From: DASRDU01 sp035560235
GTDB taxonomy: Bacteria > Acidobacteriota > Blastocatellia > RBC074
Assembly (NCBI GenBank): GCA_035560235.1
Contig: DATMAG010000048.1
Span: 1 to 29,071, forward strand
Direction of reading: 5' to 3'
Length of the DNA: 29,071 nucleotides
Of this stretch, positions 15,655 through 23,306 are shown in pieces. Below the pieces are notes generated by a model that saw only the letters and a list, made by a program, of their open reading frames with translations, made no database searches and was not told where the DNA came from. The translations under genes and the position numbers were made by a program. Numbering within the stretch: position 1 is the first letter of the stretch; every line of letters begins with the position of its first letter.

Positions 15655-16314
15655 ATGCCTGAACAAATTCAGATGAGCGCAGAAGACAAGCCAATCGAAC
15701 TGACCCTCGAACCTGCCGACCGCGTTGACCTGGACAAAATCGCCGCCGGAGTTCGCCTGATTCTGGAAGGCATCGGCGAAGAGATGACGCGTCCCGGCAT
15801 CCTCGATACGCCGCGCCGTGTGGCTGAGATGTATGCTGAAATCTGCGGCGGGCTGCACGAGGACCCGGCCAGCGAACTCAAGGTCATCGCGGCTGACACC
15901 GGCGAAGAGGCCACGGAAAAGCACGATGGCATTGTGATGGTGCGCGACATCACGCTCAACAGCATCTGCGAACATCATCTGATCCCCTTCACCGGACACG
16001 TTCACATCGCCTACCTGCCGCGCGAGGGGCGCATCATCGGCCTTTCAAAACTGGCGCGCATTGCCGATATCTATTCGCGCCGCCCGCAGGTGCAGGAGCG
16101 GCTGAACGCGCAGATCGCCGACGCGCTTTATCACAGCGCGCTGCAACCTGCCGGAGTGCTGGTCGTCATTGAGGCCGTGCATCTCTGTATGGTCATGCGC
16201 GGAATCAAAAAACCGGGCGCCACAACCATCACCTCGGCCCTGCGCGGCACGTTCCGCACCGACGAGAAGATTCGCAATGAAGCGATGTCTTTCCTCGCCC
16301 ATAACAGGCGCTGA
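15655..16314 (+). CDS. folE: GTP cyclohydrolase I
   Basis: A 219-residue GTP cyclohydrolase I, which converts GTP to 7,8-dihydroneopterin triphosphate at the start of folate and pterin biosynthesis. The zinc ligands are Cys105 and His108 (SICEHHLIPF) and Cys178 (AVHLCMVMRG), the canonical set, so this is the zinc-dependent type IA enzyme. Other family blocks are RPGILDTPRRVAEMY, GLSKLARI and the C-terminal GTFRTDEKIRNE. I start at ATG 15655; the frame continues far upstream but that part has no family similarity, and Met7 is a possible alternative. No good ribosome binding site is seen. The gene appears monocistronic. Confidence 0.95.
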   Translation: MPEQIQMSAEDKPIELTLEPADRVDLDKIAAGVRLILEGIGEEMTRPGILDTPRRVAEMYAEICGGLHEDPASELKVIAADTGEEATEKHDGIVMVRDITLNSICEHHLIPFTGHVHIAYLPREGRIIGLSKLARIADIYSRRPQVQERLNAQIADALYHSALQPAGVLVVIEAVHLCMVMRGIKKPGATTITSALRGTFRTDEKIRNEAMSFLAHNRR

Positions 16315-16525
16315 TGACAGCCCGCCCTGAATCATCAGATCGCGGCAAATGACAGACCTTTGGCCAAAGTCAGTCCGGCATCAGCCTGCCAGCCGGAACC
16401 TGTTCCCCGCATCCGTCCGGCGGCATCCGCTTTCGCGGTTCTGTTGATTGACAGCAGGGCTGCCGCCGGATACCTTAGCGGCTCCACCTGACATTACAAC
16501 CGACTTCAATCCTGGAACATTCGTT

Positions 16526-19285
16526 ATGAAAAGACTGCTCGCGCTCTCTGTTTGTCTTGCGCTCCTCTGCTCACTGCTGTACGCCCAGACGGCGGGACCA
16601 TCGAATGCGCCCGCTGCCGGTAAATGGCAGCCGGATGACATCATCAACGCTGAGACTGCCGGTCAGTTCGACATCTCGCCTGATGGCCGCCAGGCCGTGT
16701 GGGTGAAGACGACTTCGGACAGGGAGAAGGATGGCCGCGTCTCGAATCTGATGCTCTCGTCACTGACGGAAAAGCGCGAAATCGAACTGACGCGCGGGGC
16801 CGAGTACAACAACACTGCGCCGAAGTGGTCGCCCAGCGGGCAGTGGATCGCCTTCATCAGCACCCGTCCGGTGCCGAAGGCGAAACCAGCCGATGGCGGG
16901 CCGCGTCCGCAGTTGTGGGCCTTCAGCATTTACGGCGGCGAACCGCTCAATCTGACTTCAGGCGAGCGCGGCGTGATGGCTTACGAATGGCTCGATGACG
17001 ACACGATCATCTTCACCGCGCAGGAAGAGCCGACGCAGTACGAGCGGCAGATCAAAGAGAAGAAGGATGGCTCAGTTGTCGTCGAGGATGAAGAGAAAGC
17101 GCCGCCCGTGCGCCTCTTCAAACTTCAGGTCAAAGCGAAGAAGATCACGCGGCTGAGCGACAACGCCGACCGCATTCAGTCATTCGCGCTCTCGCGTGAC
17201 GGCAGATACGCGCTGACGATTCATGACCGCAGCCTGCGTTATATCTACGATCAGAAGATTCGCCCGGCGGTCTTTCTCCACACTCTCGCGGACGGCTCGC
17301 GGAAGCAGTTGTTCGCTGACGGCAAAACGGTCGTCTCGCAGGTCAGGGCCGCGCGCGATGGTGATGCGTTTTATCTGACGACGCTTTATTCAACGCACCC
17401 GCAGTACGTCAACGCTTCGGTCACGCGGCTGCATTATTACGAACCGGCGAGTGACAGGCTGACCGAGGTTCCGCTCGACTGGGATAAAGGCCTGGCCTCA
17501 GGAATTGAAGCGACGCCGGACGGCTTTCTGGCGCTGCTGGCAAACGGAGTGCGTCACCGCTTTGCCCGTTACACGCGCAACGGACTCGCGTGGCAGCGCG
17601 CGTGGATCGAAGGCGAACACGTCAGCAACACCTTCGGACTGAAACTCAGCCGCGACGGCAGAACGCTGCTCTACAACTACACGACGGCCAGCACGCCGGA
17701 GCAGTGGTTCCGCGCCACGGTTGACGGCGCAAGGCTGACCGAGGCCGCACAGTTCACGAACCTCAATCCGCACTTCAGTCAGCGCACGAAAGCAAAGACC
17801 GAAATCGTGCGCTGGAAAGGCTCGCTCGATGAAGAGGTCGAAGGGATTCTTTATTACCCGCACAATTACGAAGCCGGGAAGAAGTATCCGCTGATGCTGA
17901 GCATTCACGGCGGGCCGCACGGCGCGGATTTTGACGCGTGGTCGGACCGGTGGGGTTACGCGAACAATCTGATCTGCGAACGCGGTGCGTTTCTGCTCAA
18001 GCCGAACTATCACGGCAGTTCGAATTACGGTCTGAAGTGGGGCGAGTCCATCGGCGGCGGGAAGTATTACGACCTGGAGGTGCCGGACATAGAGAAAGGC
18101 GTGGATTACCTGATCGCGCGCGGGCTGGTTGATCCTGACCGCATCGGCACGATGGGCTGGTCGAACGGAGCGATTCTCTCGACTGCGCTGACGGTGGCCA
18201 ATCCGGCGCGTTACAAGGTGTGCAGTTCCGGCGCAGGCAACGTCGAATGGTCAAGCGACTGGGCCAACGCTGTCTTCGGCGCATCGTTCGATAATTATTA
18301 CTTCGGCAAATCCACGCTCGAAGACCCGCAGCTTTACTTCCGCAAATCGCCTTACTATCAGATGCACAAGGTGCGCACGCCAACGATCATCTATCACGGG
18401 ACGATTGACACGCAGGTGCCGACTTCGCAGAGCTGGATGCATTACCGCGCGCTGCAGCAGCTCGGCAACACCGAAGTGCGTTTCATCCTCTTTCCCGGCG
18501 AGCCGCACGGGCTGCAGAAGCTGACGCATCAGCGGCGCAAGATCGAGGAAGACATGGCCTGGTTCGACAGGCATCTTTTCAAGACAAGGACTGACGACAA
18601 CGACGCCTTCAGAAAGGATTCGCCGCTTGCGCTCGCGCTGAAGATGAAAGGCTTCAGCAAAGCGGGCACAAATTACGGCGTGATGGAGAAAGGCAGACTG
18701 ATTCCGGAAGTCGTGAAGTACGGCAGTCTCAAAGTTGAAATCGGCAGGTTCGAAATTACTCGCGCGCAGTTTGCCGCGTTCGATCCGGCTTACAAATTCG
18801 AGCCGGGGACTGAAAACTATCCTGCAAATAACATCAGCTTCGAGCGGGCAAAGGCTTACTGCGAGTGGCTGAGCCGACTGACCGGGCAGACTTACCGGCT
18901 CGGTGAGGCTTCAGAACTCGAAGCGATTTACGACGCAGCAGGCGCAGGCGAAAACACGCTCGATTACTGGGCCGGTTATGCGGTCAATCCTGATGATGCC
19001 ATCCGGCTCCAGAAAAAGATCGCTGAGCTTGGCAGTGGCGCGCCGCTGCTCAGGGAGGTCGGCAGTTTCAAAGCTGCCGGTGCTGATGAACCTGTCTTTG
19101 ATCTCGGCGGCAACGTGGCGGAATGGGCGGTGGCAAAGGACGGCAGCGGCATCGCGCTCGGCGGCAGCGCCGATCAGCCGGTTGACGGCAAACGCGCGCG
19201 CAAATCGCCCGCGCCGCAATACACCGGCTTCCGCGTGGTGAAGGGTGAAGCGCAGAAACAAAAGGCGGAAGGCGGAGGACGTTGA
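16526..19285 (+). CDS. Exported S9-family prolyl oligopeptidase-like peptidase fused to an FGE-sulfatase/SUMF1-like domain
   Basis: A 919-residue protein with signal peptide (MKRLLALSVCLALLCSLLYA). Residues about 40-420 form a beta-propeller with PD40-like repeats (FDISPDGRQAVW, PKWSPSGQWIAF, FALSRDGRYAL). Residues about 430-690 are the S9 catalytic alpha/beta hydrolase domain, with Ser546 in MGWSNGA, Asp628 in HGTIDTQVP and His661 in GEPHGLQ. After a short linker, about 735-905 resembles the formylglycine-generating-enzyme/SUMF1 fold: VEIGRFEITRAQFAAFDP, ERAKAYCEWLSRLTGQTYRL, DLGGNVAEWAV and GFRVV. That domain has only one cysteine (Cys779), so the two-cysteine formylglycine catalytic site seems absent and a binding role is likelier. 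Typical S9 peptidases end near residue 690. The start is ATG 16526 because the signal peptide begins there. Confidence 0.9.
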   Translation: MKRLLALSVCLALLCSLLYAQTAGPSNAPAAGKWQPDDIINAETAGQFDISPDGRQAVWVKTTSDREKDGRVSNLMLSSLTEKREIELTRGAEYNNTAPKWSPSGQWIAFISTRPVPKAKPADGGPRPQLWAFSIYGGEPLNLTSGERGVMAYEWLDDDTIIFTAQEEPTQYERQIKEKKDGSVVVEDEEKAPPVRLFKLQVKAKKITRLSDNADRIQSFALSRDGRYALTIHDRSLRYIYDQKIRPAVFLHTLADGSRKQLFADGKTVVSQVRAARDGDAFYLTTLYSTHPQYVNASVTRLHYYEPASDRLTEVPLDWDKGLASGIEATPDGFLALLANGVRHRFARYTRNGLAWQRAWIEGEHVSNTFGLKLSRDGRTLLYNYTTASTPEQWFRATVDGARLTEAAQFTNLNPHFSQRTKAKTEIVRWKGSLDEEVEGILYYPHNYEAGKKYPLMLSIHGGPHGADFDAWSDRWGYANNLICERGAFLLKPNYHGSSNYGLKWGESIGGGKYYDLEVPDIEKGVDYLIARGLVDPDRIGTMGWSNGAILSTALTVANPARYKVCSSGAGNVEWSSDWANAVFGASFDNYYFGKSTLEDPQLYFRKSPYYQMHKVRTPTIIYHGTIDTQVPTSQSWMHYRALQQLGNTEVRFILFPGEPHGLQKLTHQRRKIEEDMAWFDRHLFKTRTDDNDAFRKDSPLALALKMKGFSKAGTNYGVMEKGRLIPEVVKYGSLKVEIGRFEITRAQFAAFDPAYKFEPGTENYPANNISFERAKAYCEWLSRLTGQTYRLGEASELEAIYDAAGAGENTLDYWAGYAVNPDDAIRLQKKIAELGSGAPLLREVGSFKAAGADEPVFDLGGNVAEWAVAKDGSGIALGGSADQPVDGKRARKSPAPQYTGFRVVKGEAQKQKAEGGGR

Positions 19286-19287
19286 GC

Positions 19288-19665
19288 ATGAATCTGAATC
19301 AGGTCACAGTGCCATCAGTTGACGTTGCAGGGTCAGTCGGGTTTTATCGGCGGCTCGGCCTGATTCAGGTTGTCGGGAACCTGCCGAAATATGCGCGGTT
19401 CGTCTGCCCCGACGGCAACTCGACATTTTCGATTCATCACGTCGAGAGCCGGCCCGCGCTGCCCGGCGTCGTGGTGTACTTTGAATGCGAACATCCTGAT
19501 GATGAAGTCGCCAGGTTGAAGAGCCAGGGAATTGTCTTTGACTCTGACCTGCAGGATCAGTCCTGGCTGTGGCGCGAAGCGTGCCTGTCCGATCCCGACG
19601 GCAACGTGATCTGTCTTTATTCAGCCGGTGACAATCGCCTGAATCCGCCCTGGCGGTTGAGATAA
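19288..19665 (+). CDS. VOC (glyoxalase/bleomycin-resistance-like) family protein
   Basis: A 125-residue protein with the vicinal-oxygen-chelate fold pattern: VTVPSVDVAGSVGFYRRLGL at the start, a mid-protein strand GVVVYFECEHPDDEVARLKS, and the closing block REACLSDPDGNVICLY. Families in this fold include glyoxalases, dioxygenases and resistance proteins, and nothing here distinguishes a substrate. ATG 19288 is chosen because GGAGG lies 9 nt upstream; TTG at 19282 would overlap the preceding stop. It directly follows the S9/FGE fusion gene and is likely co-transcribed with it. Confidence 0.85.
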   Translation: MNLNQVTVPSVDVAGSVGFYRRLGLIQVVGNLPKYARFVCPDGNSTFSIHHVESRPALPGVVVYFECEHPDDEVARLKSQGIVFDSDLQDQSWLWREACLSDPDGNVICLYSAGDNRLNPPWRLR

Positions 19666-19692
19666 ATCAATCCGGCTGCTGACCACTGACTT

Positions 19693-20241
19693 ATGGCCGA
19701 AATTGCAGACATTACCGAAAAGCTCCGTGAACTGACCGGGCCGACGCCACGCACCGTGCGCGCCGATGACATTGTGGCTGAGATTCGCCGGATGCTCGGC
19801 GAGCAGGAACCGGCGCGGATTTATGAGCAGAAGATTCGCACCATCCGCACCCGGCGGTTTGAGTTGAAAGCGCCGACGAAAAAGGTTCCGGTCGAAGTGC
19901 AGCACACGCTGCTCGGAATTGAACTGAAGGTCGGCAGGCGACGCCTGTTGTGTCCCGATCTGGCGACGGCGCGATATCTGGCGGTCTTTGCGCGCCTGGG
20001 AGTTGAAGCCGTCGCGGTGCCCTATGACATCACGCAGATTTCGCGGCTGGCCGATGAACTGGAATCGTCGTGGTTTCGCATGCTGATGCTGGCCGATCAT
20101 CTGACAAAGGATCGCAGCGCGCGGCTGCGCGGGCTGGTCGAATCGCACCTCATTGCCGCCGAGCGTGATGAAATCACGCGCCTCGGCGCAGGCCCGGCGA
20201 TTCCGCAGTTCAATCAGAACACCAGACAGCGCCGCCGCTGA
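19693..20241 (+). CDS. Conserved-looking protein of unknown function
   Basis: A 182-residue protein with no signal peptide or membrane segment. It is rich in Arg and appears mostly helical in the N-terminal 50 and C-terminal 70 residues, with a beta-type core around KKVPVEVQHTLLGIELKVG and a segment LCPDLATARYLAVFARLGV. One cysteine only. I do not recognise a family. Codon use matches its neighbours, and no overlapping frame is better. The ATG lacks an obvious ribosome binding site. It lies 27 bp after the VOC gene, so it may be the last gene of the S9-VOC unit. Confidence 0.6.
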   Translation: MAEIADITEKLRELTGPTPRTVRADDIVAEIRRMLGEQEPARIYEQKIRTIRTRRFELKAPTKKVPVEVQHTLLGIELKVGRRRLLCPDLATARYLAVFARLGVEAVAVPYDITQISRLADELESSWFRMLMLADHLTKDRSARLRGLVESHLIAAERDEITRLGAGPAIPQFNQNTRQRRR

Positions 20242-20325
20242 AGGCAGCCGCAAATGATGAACCGACCGGCTGCTGATCGTGTATACTGACGCCCGCCCCG
20301 CGTAAAGGCTGCCGAATAACCGAAT

Positions 20326-20955
20326 ATGAAATTTCACCGAAGTATCCTTTCCGCATTCATCAGCCTCTGTCTGCTGCCGCTGACTTCCGGCAGCGGGGCT
20401 GCGGCTCAGACTGGCAGACAACCGCTCAGCAGTGCGCGGCTTCTGCCGTCGGCTTCAGTCAGCACGCCAACACTGAACGACATTATTGCGGGCGAATTTG
20501 AAGTACAGACGCTGGAAGGAAAGCGCGTCAAATTCGCGAGCCTGCTCGGCAAAAACCGACCCGTGCTGATTGATTTCTGGGCGACGTGGTGCGGCCCCTG
20601 CCGGGCGACGATTCCGCACCTCGTCGAGCTCTCAAAAAATTACCGCGCGCGCGGGCTGACCGTGATCGGGCTGACGATTGAGGATCCGAAGGAGAGTCAG
20701 GAAGCGGTCAGGCAGTTTGCGAAAAAGTTCGGCATCAACTATCAGATCGCCTTTGCGCCGCGCGAACTGTACTTTGAGTTCAACGGGCGCAATCCGCGCA
20801 CGGCCATTCCACAGACCTACATTTACGCGGCTGACGGCACGCTGGTGCAGAAGGTCATCGGTTACAACCCGAAGCTGATCCCCGATCTCCTGATTGATGC
20901 GCTGGAAAAGGCATTCAGAAGCGAGCCGGGCCGCGCTCAGTCAGCGCCCCGCTGA
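20326..20955 (+). CDS. Exported TlpA-like thioredoxin-fold protein (copy 1)
   Basis: A 209-residue protein with a signal peptide (residues 1-27) and a TlpA/ResA-type thioredoxin domain from about residue 55. The active site is Cys89-Gly-Pro-Cys92 in FWATWCGPCRATIPHL, and the cis-proline region is AIPQTYIY. Such proteins reduce or exchange disulfides in the periplasm, for example for cytochrome c maturation. A second gene of the same kind follows 83 bp downstream, with matching blocks (FWATWCGPC, IPHLVEL, VIGL, IEDPK). The TATACT at 20282-20287 is a possible -10, but no good -35 accompanies it. Confidence 0.9.
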   Translation: MKFHRSILSAFISLCLLPLTSGSGAAAQTGRQPLSSARLLPSASVSTPTLNDIIAGEFEVQTLEGKRVKFASLLGKNRPVLIDFWATWCGPCRATIPHLVELSKNYRARGLTVIGLTIEDPKESQEAVRQFAKKFGINYQIAFAPRELYFEFNGRNPRTAIPQTYIYAADGTLVQKVIGYNPKLIPDLLIDALEKAFRSEPGRAQSAPR

Positions 20956-20960
20956 AGGCT

Positions 20961-20990
20961 TTGTCACACTGCGACGCAGCAGGCTATCAT
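20961..20990 (+). promoter_or_regulatory. Candidate sigma-70-type promoter of the second TlpA-like gene
   Basis: TTGTCA (20961-20966, five of six to TTGACA) and TATCAT (20985-20990, five of six to TATAAT) are 18 bp apart, 48 bp upstream of the ATG at 21039. This would allow the second thioredoxin gene to be expressed separately from the first. Confidence 0.5.
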
Positions 20991-21038
20991 ACGCCCCTGG
21001 CATCCCCGTGAACTTCACTCCACAGAGGAAACACAGGC

Positions 21039-21626
21039 ATGAATTTCGCTATTCAGAGTTCCCGATTCACGAGTTCCGGCAGGCTTATCTGCCTCCTCAC
21101 GCTGCTTTCGCCGCTGGCGCTCTCTTCCGCCTGTTCAAGGCAGAGCGCGGTGACTGAAACTTCACCTCCCTCGCAGGCCACGCAGTTGCGCGATTTCGAT
21201 GTAAAGATGCTCGACGCTCCGGCAGTGAAAGTGTCGCAGCTGACGGCGAGCAACAAAGTCCTGGTCTTCGATTTCTGGGCGACGTGGTGCGGCCCGTGCC
21301 GCCTGGAGATTCCGCACCTGGTCGAACTGCAGCGTGATTACAAGGACAAGGGCGTCGAAGTGATCGGGCTGTCAATTGAAGACCCGAAGATTCACACTGA
21401 GCTGGTGCGCAATTTTGCGAAGGAGATGAACATCAACTACCGGCTCGGCTTTGCCTCGGATGAGATGTTCAGCACCTTCACCGCCGGTTCGGGAAGCATT
21501 CCGCAGACGCTGATCTTTGATCGCAACGGAAAGCTGGTCAAACACATCAGAGGCATTCCCAGGCAGCCCGGCCTGATCCGCACCTGGCTGCGCGAGAGCG
21601 TGGACAAGGCGCTCGCGCAGTCCTGA
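21039..21626 (+). CDS. TlpA-like thioredoxin-fold protein, probable lipoprotein (copy 2)
   Basis: A 195-residue paralogue of the preceding gene. The N-terminal signal ends in LSSACSRQ, a lipobox-like site that would leave Cys32 acylated, so this copy is probably membrane-tethered whereas the first is likely soluble in the periplasm. The lipobox is imperfect at the -3 position. The active site is Cys84-Gly-Pro-Cys87 in FWATWCGPCRLEIPHL, with cis-proline in SIPQTLIF. AGAGGAAA upstream supports ATG 21039. The tandem pair looks like a local duplication with divergent localisation. Confidence 0.9.
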   Translation: MNFAIQSSRFTSSGRLICLLTLLSPLALSSACSRQSAVTETSPPSQATQLRDFDVKMLDAPAVKVSQLTASNKVLVFDFWATWCGPCRLEIPHLVELQRDYKDKGVEVIGLSIEDPKIHTELVRNFAKEMNINYRLGFASDEMFSTFTAGSGSIPQTLIFDRNGKLVKHIRGIPRQPGLIRTWLRESVDKALAQS

Positions 21627-21642
21627 TGGATCTCAGAAACAG

Positions 21643-21730
21643 GCCGCCACGAATGAACACGAATCCTCACGAATAAAGACTGCGCTTCCTGATTCCGCAT
21701 TCGTGAGGATTCGTGTTCATTCGTGGCGGC
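21643..21730. repeat. Long hairpin repeat, copy 2 of the GCCACGAATG family
   Basis: Arms 21643-21674 and 21699-21730 (32 bp each) are exactly complementary with a 24-base loop. The outer arm begins GCCGCCACGAATGAACACG, closely related to the element at 10674-10746, while loop and inner arm differ. It lies 16 bp after the second TlpA gene and may stabilise or end its transcript. The remaining gap to 22010 contains only a candidate promoter. Confidence 0.9.
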
Positions 21731-21827
21731 GCTCCCTTTTTCCACCTGGTTTTTCCGTTCCCGCCATTGCTGTCCACTATCCTGGGCCTCTTTTCTCGTC
21801 TGATCCCTTTCATTGCGGTGTCAATTC

Positions 21828-21856
21828 TTGACCGCTTCTGAGGCCTTTGCTAGTAT
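21828..21856 (+). promoter_or_regulatory. Candidate sigma-70-type promoter of the zinc-ribbon/RDD gene
   Basis: TTGACC (21828-21833, five of six) and TAGTAT (21851-21856, four of six) are exactly 17 bp apart, about 150 bp upstream of the ATG at 22010. That implies a fairly long untranslated leader in which I see no recognised element. Confidence 0.45.
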
Positions 21857-22009
21857 CACGCCGATTTCAGAGCAGAGCAGTAACTTATCTTTCAATCCCT
21901 CAGACACTGGATTAACTCACGGTCCCCGTTGGACTGCCCTGATTCAGCTGTGGATTGAGTTGCTGGTTGAGGTTCCCCGTGCCTGTCAGCCGCGCTTTGG
22001 ACTACACCG

Positions 22010-23197
22010 ATGAAATGCGAAAAGTGTCAGCAGGAATTACCAGGCGCTGCCGTCATCTGTCGAAGCTGTGGCTACAACAATGCCCTGCTCGGCATTGGAG
22101 ACTGGCGCAACAAACGCGACCGCGTGCTGAAAATGCGCACCGACCGTCATCACTCCGCAGCACCGGCCCGTCGCACGACCGATTCAACTGTCCTCAGATT
22201 TCCGACCGAGCGGGCCGCTGCGGCTGAACCGGCGCACGACGCCGATCTGCCTGCGTGGCGGCGGCAGGTGGCTGAAAAAGTTCGCCGAATGCGCGAGCAG
22301 CGCGAGGCTGAGGCCGTTTCCCGCCCGCAGCCGCATCAGCCTGAGGACGTCAATCCGCTGGTCGCAGCCGCCATCAGGCGCATCCGGCGCACATCGCCTG
22401 CGGTCGTGCAGCCAGCCGCGCCATTTGGCAGCGCCGGGGCACAAGCCACAGCGCACGCGCTTGAATACGACGAGCAGCCTGAGCAGAAAGTCGAGCCACG
22501 CCCTGACGCACAGGGCGTGCGAATGTCATCACCCGCAGCCATCCCGCACAGTTCTTCAGCAGCGGCTCCGAAAAGGACTGAGATCATCCCGGTCAGTTCG
22601 CTGCTTCAGCCTGAGGCCGAACGGCAGGCAGAGACAGCCGCGCCGGTTGAAGGCACATCCGCTGCGGTCATGGCTGAGCCGTCTGTGTCTGAAGAAGCGT
22701 TCATTGAGGACGAGCCTGAGCCTGAGCCTCAGCCTGAACAGCCGCGCCCGGCGGGTGAACGGGCAGTCCCGCTCTTCATTCACGGGCGGGCAGGCAAAGC
22801 GCCGTTTCTGGCGCGCATTGCCGCCGCCATTATTGACCTGACAGTTATTGCCTTTTCGCTGCTGCCGTTCTTTACGACGGCGACGCTCTTCAATGTGGAC
22901 TTCACTCGCGGCACGCTCACGGCGCTTGCGGCGCTCGGGCTGGTGATGTCTTTTCTCTATCACCTGCTGACCACAGCTACAGCCGGGCGCACCTGCGGAA
23001 TGGCTGTATTCAGAATCCGCGTAGCCGATGCGGCGGATGAAAGTCTGCCGCCCTCACCGGCCCAGGCCATCAGGCGCGCAGCGGGCGCGGTGGTGTCGCT
23101 GCTTTTCATTCCGCTCAACCTGCTCGTCATTACGCTCAGCCCGGAACGTCAGAGCCTCTCCGATCAGCTTTCAGGCACGGTCGTCGTGCGACAGTAA
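22010..23197 (+). CDS. Zinc-ribbon and RDD-domain membrane protein
   Basis: A 395-residue protein. An N-terminal zinc ribbon has Cys3, Cys6, Cys17 and Cys20 (CEKC and CRSC). Residues about 30-260 form a long disordered, Ala/Pro/Glu-rich linker, including an acidic EPEPEPQPEQP tract from a local codon repeat. The C-terminal 130 residues are an RDD domain with three hydrophobic spans (ARIAAAIIDLTVIAFSLLPF; a second ending in LYHLLTTATAGRTCGM; a third SLLFIPLNLLVITL) and the closing SLSDQLSGTVVV. RDD proteins are of varied or unknown function, some in transport. The ribbon would sit on the cytoplasmic side. There is no ribosome binding site of note. Confidence 0.85.
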   Translation: MKCEKCQQELPGAAVICRSCGYNNALLGIGDWRNKRDRVLKMRTDRHHSAAPARRTTDSTVLRFPTERAAAAEPAHDADLPAWRRQVAEKVRRMREQREAEAVSRPQPHQPEDVNPLVAAAIRRIRRTSPAVVQPAAPFGSAGAQATAHALEYDEQPEQKVEPRPDAQGVRMSSPAAIPHSSSAAAPKRTEIIPVSSLLQPEAERQAETAAPVEGTSAAVMAEPSVSEEAFIEDEPEPEPQPEQPRPAGERAVPLFIHGRAGKAPFLARIAAAIIDLTVIAFSLLPFFTTATLFNVDFTRGTLTALAALGLVMSFLYHLLTTATAGRTCGMAVFRIRVADAADESLPPSPAQAIRRAAGAVVSLLFIPLNLLVITLSPERQSLSDQLSGTVVVRQ

Positions 23198-23306
23198 AAT
23201 AAACAGGCTACGAAATCCGGCACGAGGGAGACAGCAAGGACTGTTGTCTCTCTCGCTCTGCATCTGCTTGTTTCAGGCCCGAGCGTTGAGACAGAATCGC
23301 AACGTT

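Noticed and set aside
19621..20421. A 266-codon open frame on the minus strand
   Set aside because: It spans three plus-strand genes and their spacers, with no ribosome binding site or recognisable domain.
22696..22741. Coding microrepeat in the zinc-ribbon/RDD gene (GAGCCT units)
   Set aside because: It simply encodes a Glu-Pro linker tract and does not form a CRISPR or other array.
23028..23306. N-terminal extension of RqcH
   Set aside because: It overlaps the RDD gene in another frame, and RqcH's conserved N-terminus begins at 23307.
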